Below the pieces are notes generated by a model. The model was not told the origin of the DNA and did not search any database. It was given only the letters and a program-made list of their open reading frames with translations. This document shows positions 22,060-33,059 of a stretch of 64,000 nucleotides of DNA, piece after piece. The position numbers and the translations under genes are program-made. Source of the DNA: Azadirachta indica. Taxonomy: Eukaryota; Streptophyta; Magnoliopsida; Sapindales; Meliaceae. Location: NCBI GenBank assembly GCA_022749755.1, contig CM040445.1, forward strand, positions 10,189,182-10,253,181, in the 5' to 3' direction. How positions within the stretch are numbered: position 1 is the first letter of the stretch; each line of letters opens with the position of its first letter.

Positions 22060-23309
22060 TGTTGCTGGAATCAATCTTTCTCCTCTGCTGCTTGTTGTTT
22101 TTGCCCTGTTATTGATATGCTGCTCCATTGCTTTCCATTTTTGGTTTCTTGCTGATGAATTCAATCTCAAGTGCCATTTTTGCTGCTAGTACTCGCATTG
22201 TATTCTTCCCTTCTCCTGCTAGTTGCTGATACTGATGCTGTTGCTAGTGGTTTCTGTATTTTTTTTCTTTTAATTTGTGGCTGTTGCATCTTTCAATACT
22301 GCTCCTGCAATTATTTTATAACTTCCTCTAAGCTTCTTTGTGTCTTTTCTAGGCTTCCTTATTATTTAATAATATACTATTTTGATTTTTTTAAAAAAAT
22401 ATATATTTCTGCAGATTTTTCAGCTTCTTTCTATGCTGCTACCTTGCTTCTACACTTTTACTACTCTCTTTGATGCTTACAATTGTGCTCACCAGCAGAA
22501 AGTACTACTATACAGCTTATTGCTTGCTACTCAACCTTTTCTTGTTTTAATTTTATTTTTTCTGCCTTTAGCTTCACCAATTAGAGGATTTAGATTCTTA
22601 GAAAACTCATAATCTAGAATATTGAGAATATTGAGATTTCACCAAGAATTACGTAGAAGGAGGAAAAGAGCACATAAGCTTCTCATCACTAATCTCTAGA
22701 ACTACGGCAGCAACTTGGTCCTCTATATAAGTTTTGAAATTGTTTCTGCAAATTTTTCAGCTTTTTATAGCAAATATTGATGTATGTTACCGGCTCTAGA
22801 TGCTACTATTTTTTAAATTTAACATTGTTTATAATTACTTTTGCAACCTTACTACTAAGTTTCTTGCTGGTTATGAATGAAAAAAATAACAATTTGCTTT
22901 ATTTTTATTCGTAAATTATAAAGTAAACCTCTTACTTTATTTTTTAGATTCTTAAAAACTCATAATACAGTGGTGAGAACACTAATTTAGTTTAATTTAG
23001 TTAATATTTTTATTTGTTTAAGTCATTTATTGGTAGGTTAACAGTAATTGAGATTACTCTCTTAATACAATTAATGATATAATTATATTGTGATTATTAA
23101 AATAATTGTTAGTAATATAAATATAAATTTGTTGGTTATAACTTGAATATATTTAGACACTACCTTAGTAATTAAGATATTCTAAATTTTATTCATTAGT
23201 AATTAACATAAACTAAATTTTATTTAGTGCGTAACGTTTATTTTATCTTAAAGTGCTGAATTAATTATATTTTTACTAGTATCACATGCTTTTTTTTTTT
23301 TTCAGTATC
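22060..23309 (+). promoter_or_regulatory. 5' leader and intron of the TNPA-type gene
   Basis: Leader elements (TTTACTGTTGCTGGAAT near 22056, ACTACGGCAGCAACTTGGTC near 22693) duplicate those of the first gene, here separated by about 560 bp of T-rich sequence. The donor-like ATAAGT follows near 22728, where the first gene has GTAAGT, and a T-tract plus CAG acceptor ends at 23305. Small hydrophobic frames in this T-rich stretch are not considered genes. Confidence 0.45.
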
Positions 23310-26300
23310 ATGACCTTTTTCCAAGAAAACAACCATGATGATGTAGGAACTTCTCTAGAAAAATTTTTGAGGAAAAGAAATTGCAAAAGTCAAACAACTT
23401 TGCCAGAGCTTACAAAAGAAAAAAGTGATGGCTATAAGTTACTTATTGTATTTAATAAGAAAAGTCAACCAATAGGTAAAACATCAAAAAAGTTGAGAAG
23501 CTTAATTGGTGTATTAGCACGTACAATAGTTCCAATCACATATTGCACGTGGTTCAGGGTGCCAAAAGAACTTAAAGAAAATATATGGAGTTGTATTGAG
23601 GTTTGACATATGTCAATTCTTAATTATCATTTTTTTGTTATTATTTTTTTATAATAATTAATTTATTTTAATTTCTTATTTCATGCTGTTGTTTGTAGAT
23701 GGCATTTGATATTGATAAAGCTTACAAGAAAAAGGCTTTATCTAGAGCAGCAGGAAGATGGAAAACTTTTAAAAATGGTCTTACATCGAAATATATATTG
23801 CCACACAGAAATGACCCTGCTAGTTTGAAAAGACCACCGACACACTACAAATTTATTGAACAATCATATTGGCAATCATTTGTAAAGAGTAAATTGGCAG
23901 AAGATTTTCTTGTAAGCTAATTTAAATTTTTTTATATTTAATTTAATTTAATTTTAACTTAAAATTCTTACTATATTGTTGTAATGATATATAGAGCCAT
24001 AGAAAAGTTCAACAAGAGAGGCAGAGACAAAACAAGTATAGATATCGACTTTCACGTCTTGGATATGCAAATAAGGAAGATGAATTGGTTAGTGTTTAAA
24101 TTATTGATCAATTTATTTAATGTAAAGTATTTTACAAATTGGGATTTGAATGTCTATACATACGTGAACTTGGAACAGATGAACAAATTGACCGTTCCGT
24201 TATTTGGATGCTTGCTCATCAAAATAAGAAAGGAGAATATGATAACGAGAATATCAAATTATGTGCAGAAAGAATTGTAAGTTTGTTATTAATGTTGCAC
24301 TTATTTATATATAATTTATATTAATAATTAAATAAAAAATATTTAATTTTCATTAAAAGTTTTTATTTATATTGGCTTTCATCTTAATTCTTTTTTTAAA
24401 AAAAAACTATTTGTTTATACTTTTGATAGGAAAAAATTACGGAACAAGTTAAATTGAGGAATGTTTGCGTTGATGGCAACAATGACATTCTTACAATGGC
24501 ATTACAAACTCCTGAGCATTCAGAAGTGTTAAAGGAGTAGGTCATTCCATTACTCCATTTAGTTATTTTCAAATGCCTAAACGTAATCATTATTTTGAGG
24601 AGCAATAAAAAATGATGCAAGAGCAATAGCATTTGTTGATTGAACAAAATAAGAGGATGTTGGAAGAAAATCAACAAATGCAAGAAAAGTTGAAGTTATT
24701 ACAAAGTGAATTAGAAGCATTAAAAACAAGTAACTCAAAAGCCATGAGTTCTAATCAAGCCAATTGTGATACAACCGTCAAGGTGACTAATCACGAGACA
24801 AACACTAAAGTACAATATCAAGCTAATAGTGATATAACTATAAAGGTAATAAATTTTTACTTATTCACTATATATATATATATATATATAAAATATTTGT
24901 ATCTTGTTATATAACATCTTTTTAATGAAATGAATGTGACATTTGAAAGGGAAAATTATGCAAGCTTGCTATTGGCAACAGAGAGAATATAGTGGCTCAT
25001 GGTGTAATTATGCCAACAAATGATCCAAAAGCCACTATACACAGAATTCCATTAAATGAAAATATATGCGTATCTATTCATATGGCAATAATTCCATCGG
25101 CCTCTTTACCAGTTCCTGTTCTTGGTGAATTTGAAACCGTACAAGATGCTATTGGATCATTTGTCGCATGGCCTAGAGATCTTATTATACCATTGACTAA
25201 TAAGGTAATTTACTTTTTAATTTGTAATTTTCTCTCAATTATTTATTTATAATAGCTTTTTTCTTAATATTTTGCTTCATCAACTTAGGAACCAAGTAAA
25301 CAACTCAACAATTTAAGCTCAAAATCAGTGAAGCCAATTATAAACTCCAAAGTTCAATGTTCAACTCAGTCATATTGTTTTATGAAATCCATTGGTGTAT
25401 ATACCAATAAAGCTATGCTTTCAGGTGACACCATTGAAGTAAATATAGAAAAAAATATTTTTAGATAAGAATTTGTTGAGAATGTTACTCAAGATATAAT
25501 CCAAGAGTTTTTAAGCATAGACCTCATATCAGTCACTTGTATAATAGTGTATATAAGGTAATTTAATATTTTCCTGATGAATATGTATCATTTTAACTTA
25601 TTTATTGAGGATTAAAGGTATAGATTTATTGTTATAATAACAAAAACTTTTATTTTATTATTAGGCACTTATACAATTACATCAAAGAGAGAAATTTGGT
25701 TGATATAATTGGATTTGTGAATCTACATGATATTGCTTCAATCGGCAGAATAATAGAAGCTAATAGAGTATGTTCAATCGCAGAAAGGATAAGACATGCA
25801 AAGATGAATCAGATATTCTTTGCTCCATATTATCATGAGTATGTATTTTCATTATATTATATGATTATATATTTAATTATTAATTGTTGAGTATAATTTA
25901 TTTCAACTAATGCATTTATATATTTTACCATCAATATAGATTTCACTGAATGTTGGTCATTATTGATCCATATAATGACGTCACATATTTTTTGGACTCA
26001 CTTTAAAATGAAATTGTCTCTGACATCAAGCAAGTTGTTAATAAGTATAATTTGTAATACATTTATTTGCATTAAGATATAATTTTTCTGTTCATTTGAC
26101 ATAATTTATATATGATATTCGTTTTCCTTTTCCTACCATTTCTTTGTTTTTTCTTTTTGAAAAAAAGAGCCATGAAGATGTTCAATGTTCGATCACAAAG
26201 AATTGGAAGAAAATCAATATAAGTACATAAAAATTATATTATCGACTATTTTTTTGAAATTTTGTTCTTTGATTCATAAGTGACAGAGATAACCAATTTT

Positions 26301-27471
26301 AAATTATGGTAGTCAATTCTAATAGTAGAACAAATAATTTGTCAATACATCAAAACTTAATCTAATAAATATTTTTAAGAAAAGCCTAATAATGATTTAG
26401 CTTCTTTTTTTTTTTTATTTCTAGGGGAGGGGGAGGGGTTGGGGTAGAATATTTTTTTATGGGCCAACAACCTACTACTATATGTACCAACATTTTCTAA
26501 TGTCTATATGAGTAAAGTGGGATATAAAAAATTAACCATCAACTATTTTCAATCTTTTTTCTTTATTTACATAGATACCATCATTCCTTTGATTTTCTCT
26601 AATATTTTATTTACTTTCTTAGGGCATACATGTTTGACAACATTGGAAATATACATTAATAACATAAATATCAGTTGGTAACTATCATTGGTTATTGCAA
26701 ATATCTCAAAAAAAAAAAATTATTGACTATTGATTAATTTAAATTAGCATGAAATATTAAATGAATGGAATTAAAAACTATGAATTCTTTAAAACTAGAG
26801 TTAGGTCCAAAATTGAAGTAACCCATCAATCATTCAAATCATCTTTAAGAATAATCCAATGAATGATATAATTATAATTAGTACATATTTTGAATCTTTT
26901 CGTTTCATATATTAGTCAAATTAGTACTTACACATTAAAAAGAAAAAAATAATATGTGATACATATATACTGTCACAATATATGTATATATATTTGGTTA
27001 TTGATCTGTTAGTATAACTTTTACTAACTAATATGCTAATATGCTATATATATACACACCATCTTCATATGACTTTTCGAAGGAAAATAATTTAGATTTT
27101 TATTATTTGAACAATTTTTTTCGTTGTTTTATGTTAATTAAAATATACTCAATTTTATTATTTTTTTTAATTTTTGGTAGTGTCCTAAACAACCCACAAA
27201 TTCAGAGTATGGGTATTATGTAATGAAGTATATGAAAGATATTATTGAAAATCTAAATATTTCCATCCAACAAAAGGTTAGAAATATAACTTTGCAATTA
27301 TTTCACTTATTTTATTAATTTTTTATAATATGCATGACTTCTAATGTTATTTTATTTAATTTCATCATGTGTAATATCTTATGCAGTTTGAAAAAAAAAT
27401 GCTCATACAAACAAGAAGAGATAAATGAGATGAGAAAAGATTGGGCTGAATTTGTTCTGTCAATTTTGTAA
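23310..27471 (+). pseudogene. TNPA/Transposase_24-type CACTA gene with DUF8039-like and Ulp1-like regions, decayed
   Basis: Multi-exon gene. Exon 1 (23310-23598), then MAFDIDKAYKKKALSRAAGR (23699-23912), SHRKVQQERQRQNKYRYR (from 23995), RELGTDEQIDRSVIWMLAHQ (to 24277), EKITEQVKLRNV and PEHSEVLKE (24430-24540) make the plant Transposase_24 (En/Spm TNPA-like) region. It is followed by a coiled coil (EENQQMQEKLKLLQSELEAL, 24630-24840). A DUF8039-like exon ends in DAIGSFVAWPRDLIIPLTN (to about 25203). Later exons form a Ulp1-like C48 protease: the histidine exon (about 25940, H then stop where W is expected, then VIIDPYNDVTYFLDSL), a short exon near 26168-26222, and QPTNSEYGYYVMKYMKDII at 27190-27246, ending SYKQEEINEMRKDWAEFV (stop about 27469). 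The catalytic cysteine position (ECG) is Tyr. Several further stops and frameshifts. Confidence 0.8.
26424..26444 (+). other. Potential G-quadruplex in an intron
   Basis: Runs of 4, 5, 4 and 4 guanines with 1-, 1- and 2-base loops. It lies inside the long intron between Ulp1-like exons (about 26225-27180). The intron itself has no other recognisable content. Confidence 0.7.
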
Positions 27472-28200
27472 TTGAAATAATTGTATCTTTTTATTCTTTT
27501 GTTTTAGTTATATTTTTCATGTTTTACCCAACGAATTTCGATGGATATATTTGGTTATCGGTCTATTGATCTACTTTTTATTCAATTTAATTATTAAGTC
27601 ATAAATTAATTGATAAGTGCATTGACTTAAAACTATGGCAAAGATTACAAAAGATAAGATTGTTACTTTTAATTACCAAGCTCCCTACTGCTTGACTGCT
27701 TGTTGCCGGTTCTGCTTCATGTTATTAGCTATACATTTTTTATTTTTCTACTATTTTCTTCTCCTAATGTTACTTTGTTGTAGCCATTTCTGCTATAGTT
27801 TATTGTTGTTTCAGCTAACTATTGATAAAGTTGTAAATATATACTGTTGTTGGGAGATTCTGATTTAATTATTTTATGACTACTTTTTTTAGTTTTATAA
27901 TAATTAATGGGTAAAACAGTTATGTATGTGATATCTAGCATCAGCTTGCTGTTGTTTCTAGTTCATGATCTACTGCGGTTGTGCTACTATTTATATTTGC
28001 AAATTGTAATGATACGGACTCTTTTAATTTAGACTTTTTTTTAATCAATATTTAATATATTTTTAAACAATTAATAAGATCGATACACATATGTATGAAT
28101 TAATGAGTGATATTATTGTCCTCTACATATATTTTTTATATATATATATATATATACACATATAGATATATGTATATGTATATTTTTTGATAAATTAATT
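27472..28200. other. CACTA noncoding stretch after the second gene
   Basis: Contains T-rich leader-like sequence (27650-28000) resembling the two gene leaders in composition (TGTTGTTTCAGCTA, TACTGTTGTTGGGAG) and an (AT)n tract at about 28138-28157. No ORF is credible as a gene. Confidence 0.5.
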
Positions 28201-28591
28201 TTTATTTAATCGAATTTTGTTAATAACCATTTTTATTATTGTTATTTTTAAGAATTATAATTTTAAAAATTTTAATAACTGTTAAAAACTGTCTTTTTGT
28301 ATATCTAAATATTATTAAAAGTAAATTTCTTATAAAATTTTAACAACTGTTAAATATCGTCCTCTTATAAATTTAAGTACTGTTATAAATAGTTTTCTTA
28401 TAAATTCGAGTACTATTTAAAATTGTTTTCTTATAAATTTAAAAATTAATAAAAACAATTTTCTTATCATAACAAAAGAGAACGGTTTTTGATATTTTAA
28501 GACACGTCAAAAGAAAACGGTTTGTAATACGTTCTAAAAGAGTTTTTAAAACGTTTTATAATAGTTTTAAATATATAATAGTTTAGTAGTG
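28201..28591. repeat. 3' subterminal repeat region of the CACTA element
   Basis: Repeats of TTTTCTTATAAATT and AACTGTTAAAAACTG type, spaced 50-60 bp, lead to AGAACGGTTTTTG and GAAAACGGTTTG near the end. The same AACGGTTT core occurs at the left end, as expected for binding sites of the element's own protein. The terminus is TTTAGTAGTG. Confidence 0.75.
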
Positions 28592-28594
28592 ATA
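28592..28594. other. Right target-site duplication (ATA) of the CACTA element
   Basis: ATA directly after the terminal TAGTG; partner of 6173-6175. The following GAATATGA continues module D/S of the interrupted Kunitz unit exactly as in the empty paralogue. Confidence 0.85.
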
Positions 28595-29090
28595 GAATAT
28601 GACAAGAAAATTATTTACACGAACTAAATACTGATAAACACAAATATAATTGTATAAATTGAATAATATAAAGACTACATATAATTATCAGAAAAAAAAC
28701 TCATTAGATATAATTTTATGCAAGAATTTAACACCAATAGAAAAGAAATTTCCATTAGCCAATAACATAAAAGAAAGTAAATTGCATAAATTAAATATTA
28801 TTAAGCACATATAACTGTCTAAATTGAATAACATAAAGACTATCTACAATTATCAAAATACTCATTAGTTATAATTGTATATAAGAATTAAACACTAATA
28901 TAAAAGAAAATTTAATTAGTTAATATTATGAAAGAAAATAAATTGCACAAATTAAACATTATTAAGCACATATAGCTGTATAAATTGAATAATATAAAAA
29001 CTACCTGTAATTATCAAAAGAAAACTCATTAGATATAATTGTATATAAGAATTTAACACTAATATAAAAGAATTTTCAATTAGTGAATAG
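28595..29090. repeat. Module S: three tandem units upstream of Kunitz gene 2
   Basis: Same three-unit array as 2773-3271, with unit boundaries in the same order and only scattered substitutions. This shows that the array was duplicated together with the gene. Confidence 0.9.
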
Positions 29091-29620
29091 AGTTGGTCGT
29101 TTTCTTATCAAATGTATTAACATCTTTAATAAAATCTAAATTTAACTATAATTGTAATTTAAACGATTTCTTTTCCTTGCTTACCTAAATATAAGTGTTA
29201 AATTGTTCACTTTCACAAAAATAAAAAATTTAAAAAGTAATACTTGACATATATACCCTTTCAAAGTATTATATCTTGTAAAAATTTTGATTATGTTAAT
29301 AAAATAGTTTATAAAGAAAATAATTTCAAATAAATTACGTTGATATTCATATTATTTTTCTTTTTTTGCTTAATATTATCAGTAAACAAATATACTCCTC
29401 TCTCTTCTCTTTCTCTCCCTTTTATTTATGGATTGAAAATAAAAATATTTTAAAATTTTGAAAGCTGCAAAGTTATTTGTTTTCTTCCTGCCTATTATCG
29501 AACTCACAAAAATTCTATTCAAAATAGAAAATTTTCTTCCTTATTAATGAATTAGAGTAATCAAATTTACAAATTTGACCTATAAATTCAATTCAAAATA
29601 GAAAATTCTACAAGTAACAT
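29091..29620 (+). promoter_or_regulatory. Upstream region of Kunitz gene 2 (module P plus proximal promoter)
   Basis: Near-identical to 3272-3825, including the pyrimidine tract and TATAAAT at 29581-29587. The gene-proximal TATA-like box of gene 1 reads TACAAAT here (29638-29644). Confidence 0.55.
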
Positions 29621-29714
29621 ATGCATAAATCTATCTCTACAAATTGCAAGCTCTTTCGCATTTATTTCCGCACATCAAACACCTGGCCTTCCAAATCCTT
29701 CCAAATACACAACA

Positions 29715-30335
29715 ATGAAGAGCTCAGCACTACTTGCACACTCTTTCCTTCTCTTTGTCTTCGTCGCCTCGGCCGCCACCACTCCGGTGAAAGACATGAA
29801 TGGTATGCCCCTTCTTACCAACAACAGTTACTTCATCTTGCCCGTAGACTTCAGTACCTACTCGATCAGAGGGCTTAACTTAGCCGCCGGTCACAACCAA
29901 ACCTGCCCACTTGACGTTATCGTGGACAATAAGGATAAAGGTCGCAGTTTAAAATTCTCACCTTCTAACAGTAATGACAACGTCATCTATTCCTCCACCG
30001 ATGTGAACATTAATTTCACCAGCGCCCCAAAAGACTGCAGTCCCCAGCCGCCGGTGTGGAAAGTTGACAACTACGAAGAGTCGACAGCGAACTGGTACAT
30101 AACTACTAACGGAGTTGAGGGAAATCCTGGAGCTCAAACGTTGCTTAACTGGTTTAAGTTTGAGGAAACGGGAGCGTTTAGGCAGTACAGGATCGTTCAC
30201 TGTCCTGCAGTGTGCAAGTCTTGCATCCATTTGTGTAGCAACGTCTCCTTTTACAATGGTACGGATGGAGTGCATCGTCTGGCTCTGGGTCAGGACCCAT
30301 TTCCCGTGCAATTCCTGAAGGCTGACGACGCTTGA
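29715..30335 (+). CDS. Kunitz-type (STI/miraculin-like) protease inhibitor family protein, copy 2
   Basis: Intronless, 206 residues, paralogue of the gene at 3920. It differs at nine residues: I14F, V33L, S49Y, R60H, G125A, T154A, Y179F, E183T, Y204D (197 of 206 identical). All six cysteines, the signal peptide and the Kunitz signature are kept, so the fold and secretory targeting should be the same. E183T creates an extra N-glycosylation sequon (N181-G-T) absent from copy 1. The region equivalent to the soybean inhibitor reactive loop again lacks Arg or Lys. The frame is fully open and the changes are mild, so the protein is probably still under selection. Its proximal TATA-like box is altered, so expression may differ from copy 1 (inference). 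It is separated from copy 1 mainly by the CACTA insertion. Confidence 0.97.
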   Translation: MKSSALLAHSFLLFVFVASAATTPVKDMNGMPLLTNNSYFILPVDFSTYSIRGLNLAAGHNQTCPLDVIVDNKDKGRSLKFSPSNSNDNVIYSSTDVNINFTSAPKDCSPQPPVWKVDNYEESTANWYITTNGVEGNPGAQTLLNWFKFEETGAFRQYRIVHCPAVCKSCIHLCSNVSFYNGTDGVHRLALGQDPFPVQFLKADDA

Positions 30336-30698
30336 CAGCAGAAATGAATGTTGTAATAATGCAATATATATAATATATATGCATATTCAGTTCTGGTTTT
30401 GGATAAATGGCCAATCGAGTTCGATAGAATTATAAATAAATGAAATACTGACTATTGCTGTTTAACTCGATTGTTCGGCATGAAAACATAACTTCAATAA
30501 AAGTTTGGCAAATAATTTAATTTCTTATATTAACGTTTTGTTAATTCTTCCTAGCTCTTTCCCAATATTGGCATTCCGATCGAACAAGATGTCAGTATCA
30601 GTAGAAAATTAACTAATTTGTATTTTACTTAATACCTTAAAAGAAATTTGACGCTTGTGAAACAAACAGTATTAATTATACTTTCCAACTTATATATA

Positions 30699-30729
<31 letters not shown>

Positions 30730-30734
30730 CTGTA
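30336..30734 (+). other. 3' UTR and 3' flank of Kunitz gene 2
   Basis: Colinear with 4541-4924. It differs by an (AT)n followed by (TATG)n microsatellite at about 30690-30730, which is only a short TATATATA in copy 1. AATAAATGA near 30435 and AATAAAAG near 30497 are possible poly(A) signals. Confidence 0.6.
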
Positions 30735-31410
30735 TTTTAATTAAAGATTTTACCCTTTAGAATTATATATATGTCTTTCATGCATTGGCTTCTACATATT
30801 TTTATTGTTTGCATTTTGAGACGTTCTAGATTACGAAAGGTGGTGAGTTTAATTTTCATTTTTATGAGTTCTTTTTGCTATGAAGTTAAAAAAAATATAA
30901 AAAAATTTAAAGAAAGAAAGGAGATCATGATAACGAGAGGTTCGTGATTAAATCACATAGAATTGGTCAATTTTTTATTAAATGAATTAACATCATTCAT
31001 CAATTCTAAATTTAACCAAAATTTGAATCTAAGTGATTTTCTTTTTCCTTGCACGTCTAAATACAAACAAAATAAAATTTTGAAAACTAATTTTCTCACA
31101 TATATTTTCTTTGAAAATATTGCATTATTTATATTATATCTTGTAAAAATTTTGATTATGTTAATTCAATAGTTTATAAAGAGAATAACTTTAATATTTA
31201 TATTATTTTTCTATATGATATGAGAAATTCTTTTCTTCTTTTGCTTAATCTTATGGGTAAAGAAAAATAATAAACAATCATCTGAATGGTACAAAAATTG
31301 ATGAAAAATTAAATGAAAAAGATAAATTATGTAGTAATATTACTCAAGGTGTGTAAGAATAAAGGGGGACAACAAAAAACAAAAAGGTTAAATAAGCTTT
31401 CAAATTTATA
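30735..31410. repeat. Modules T, P and E after Kunitz gene 2
   Basis: T near 30735-30845, P near 30960-31225, then E (about 31230-31410; landmarks TGGTACAAAAATTGATGAAA and AATAAGCTTTCAAATTTA). E is shared with 42120-42460 and 44990-45580 but is cut here by the dispersed repeat starting near 31411. Confidence 0.75.
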
Positions 31411-32087
31411 TTTTATTTGTTATTAACTATTCAAAAAAGTCAATCACCTCCCGGTATCTTATAATTTTAAATGTTAATATGTTTATGTAGGTTTTGAGGT
31501 CCTCTCGAACTTATAAAGATCTAAATTGTATTTTTCTATATTGGCAACTTAATTAAACTTTCTCAAGCATTAACCTGTTTGTCATAAATCAATTAACTTA
31601 TTGAAACAACAAATTAAAAGCACTAAAAATGAAGATAAGTACAAGTGAATGAACTTTAAAACATCAACAACATTAAAATATATGAAAACAATATTTGAAT
31701 AGATTACATCAAAACCCTAGGATAATGAAATTAACCAACACAATCCATCATGAATTTCATCATATAAATCATAACCATCAATCATTGTAATCAAAATAAT
31801 ACAAAGACAATCAAATCCAAAGTGAAATTAAAGTGTTGAAGAAATAAAACTAGTTTAGATGCTATGCTTAATCTGCTAATCTTTGTGCTTTCTCCCGAAA
31901 TCCACAAGAATTGCAAATTCTTCACTTTCTCTCACTAGATTTTCTCTAAATTTTCTCTTTTGCTTCACTAAAATCTCTTTTGCCAAAAGTGGATAATGGA
32001 GGCACATCTAGAAAAACATGAAAACATAGGATAGGTCCAAATTAGGCCATCTAAAACTTATCCGAGGTTAAAATTGAGGTTGAGCAT
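31411..32087. repeat. Dispersed noncoding repeat, left part (copia-interrupted copy)
   Basis: Matches about 62170-62490 closely: TTAAAAGCA-TAAAAA, then ACAAGTGAATGAACTTTAAA and AACATCAACAACATTAAAAT, then GATTACATCAAAACCCTAGG. Related to the left part of the nested repeat at 7745-8811. The copia element at 32088 splits it, and it resumes at 37061. Confidence 0.7.
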
Positions 32088-32538
32088 TGTTGAGTTTTGA
32101 TCACAACCAACCATGGACTAAACTAGAAATAATCTTAGTTTATCAGAACAGCCAGTAGCAAAATTAGCTTTTGAAGCAGAACCATCAACGCAATTAAGAA
32201 TCAAAACAACTCAAACCCATGAAAAATAGTATCTTTTTAGAAGAAAGGTAGATCGCTTTTTCCTTCCAATCATTAGGTGTACAATGTTAACAAGTCTTCG
32301 TTTTTATACTTCGCTCCACAAAAAAGCAGAAATAGGAAAAAACCAACTTACAAAACTATTATACCTAGCTAACTAACTAAAACCTCCTTTAACTGATCTT
32401 AACTCACTTATCCAATTTTCTAGGTTTAGCTAACCACCCTCTTGCCAGCTAGAGAAAATACCGATGCATCTTAGTTGTAAACTCTGCATAAAACTGACTT
32501 CAAGAAAACTAGGTCAAAATTTGGAATCACACTTAACA
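32088..32538 (-). repeat. 3' LTR of the copia element (451 bp)
   Basis: Begins TGTTGAGTTTTGATCACAAC and ends CACACTTAACA. Aligns along its length with 36604-37055. Confidence 0.92.
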
Positions 32539-32549
32539 TCCTCCACCTT
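32539..32549 (-). other. Polypurine tract of the copia element
   Basis: AAGGTGGAGGA on the minus strand, directly next to the 3' LTR. This is the usual plus-strand primer position. Confidence 0.75.
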
Positions 32550-33059
32550 GATTCCCAATTCACAAGCAACTCTTTCTTTCTTCTTTTATCAAGTAGTATT
32601 ACTTTCAGAACCACAAAACTTCTACAAGTAATACAAATTTACTACAAGACATCTGCTTCTAACCTTCAATATTTAATAGCTTTAAACATTATTCAATCTT
32701 AGAAACAGATATTACCTTAGTGAGCTTATCTGCAGGATTTTCTGTAGTATAAATCTTCAATAACTTCACCAATTCTTACCATCTCATCTCTAATACAATG
32801 CAGCTTTACATTCACGTGTTTGGTTCTCTCATGATACACTTAATGCTTGGTTAGCTGGATAGCTCTTTAACTATCACAGAAAATACTCACTGACTTCTAT
32901 TTAAAACCAAGCTCTACTACAATTCCTTTTAGCTAAATGGCCTCTTTTACAGCTTCTGTTACAGCCATATTCAACTTCAGTTGCAGACAAAGCAAGTACA
33001 GCTTCCAAAGATGCTTTCCAACTCACCATACAATTACAAAGAGTGAAGACAAAACTTGT

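Larger units (their letters stand above)
6176..28591 (+). mobile_element. Complete-ended CACTA (En/Spm) DNA transposon, 22,416 bp
   Basis: The left end starts CACTATTAGAAAATAATTAA. The right end finishes ATAATAGTTTAGTAGTG, whose reverse complement starts CACTACTAAACTATTAT, so the termini are short inverted repeats of CACTA type. A 3-bp ATA duplication flanks it, and the unoccupied paralogous site near 2770 confirms both borders. Subterminal repeats occupy both ends. Inside are a TNP2-type transposase pseudogene and a TNPA/Transposase_24-type pseudogene, both on the + strand. There are also a nested repeat, GC-rich islands and a broken host CRF gene on the minus strand. The genes are interrupted by stops, so the copy is not autonomous now. 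The termini look intact enough that mobilisation in trans by a relative is possible (inference). Confidence 0.93.

Noticed and set aside
22171..22612. Leu/Phe-rich ORFs resembling membrane proteins
   Set aside because: They come from T-rich leader and intron sequence of the CACTA gene. Hydrophobicity is a composition effect.
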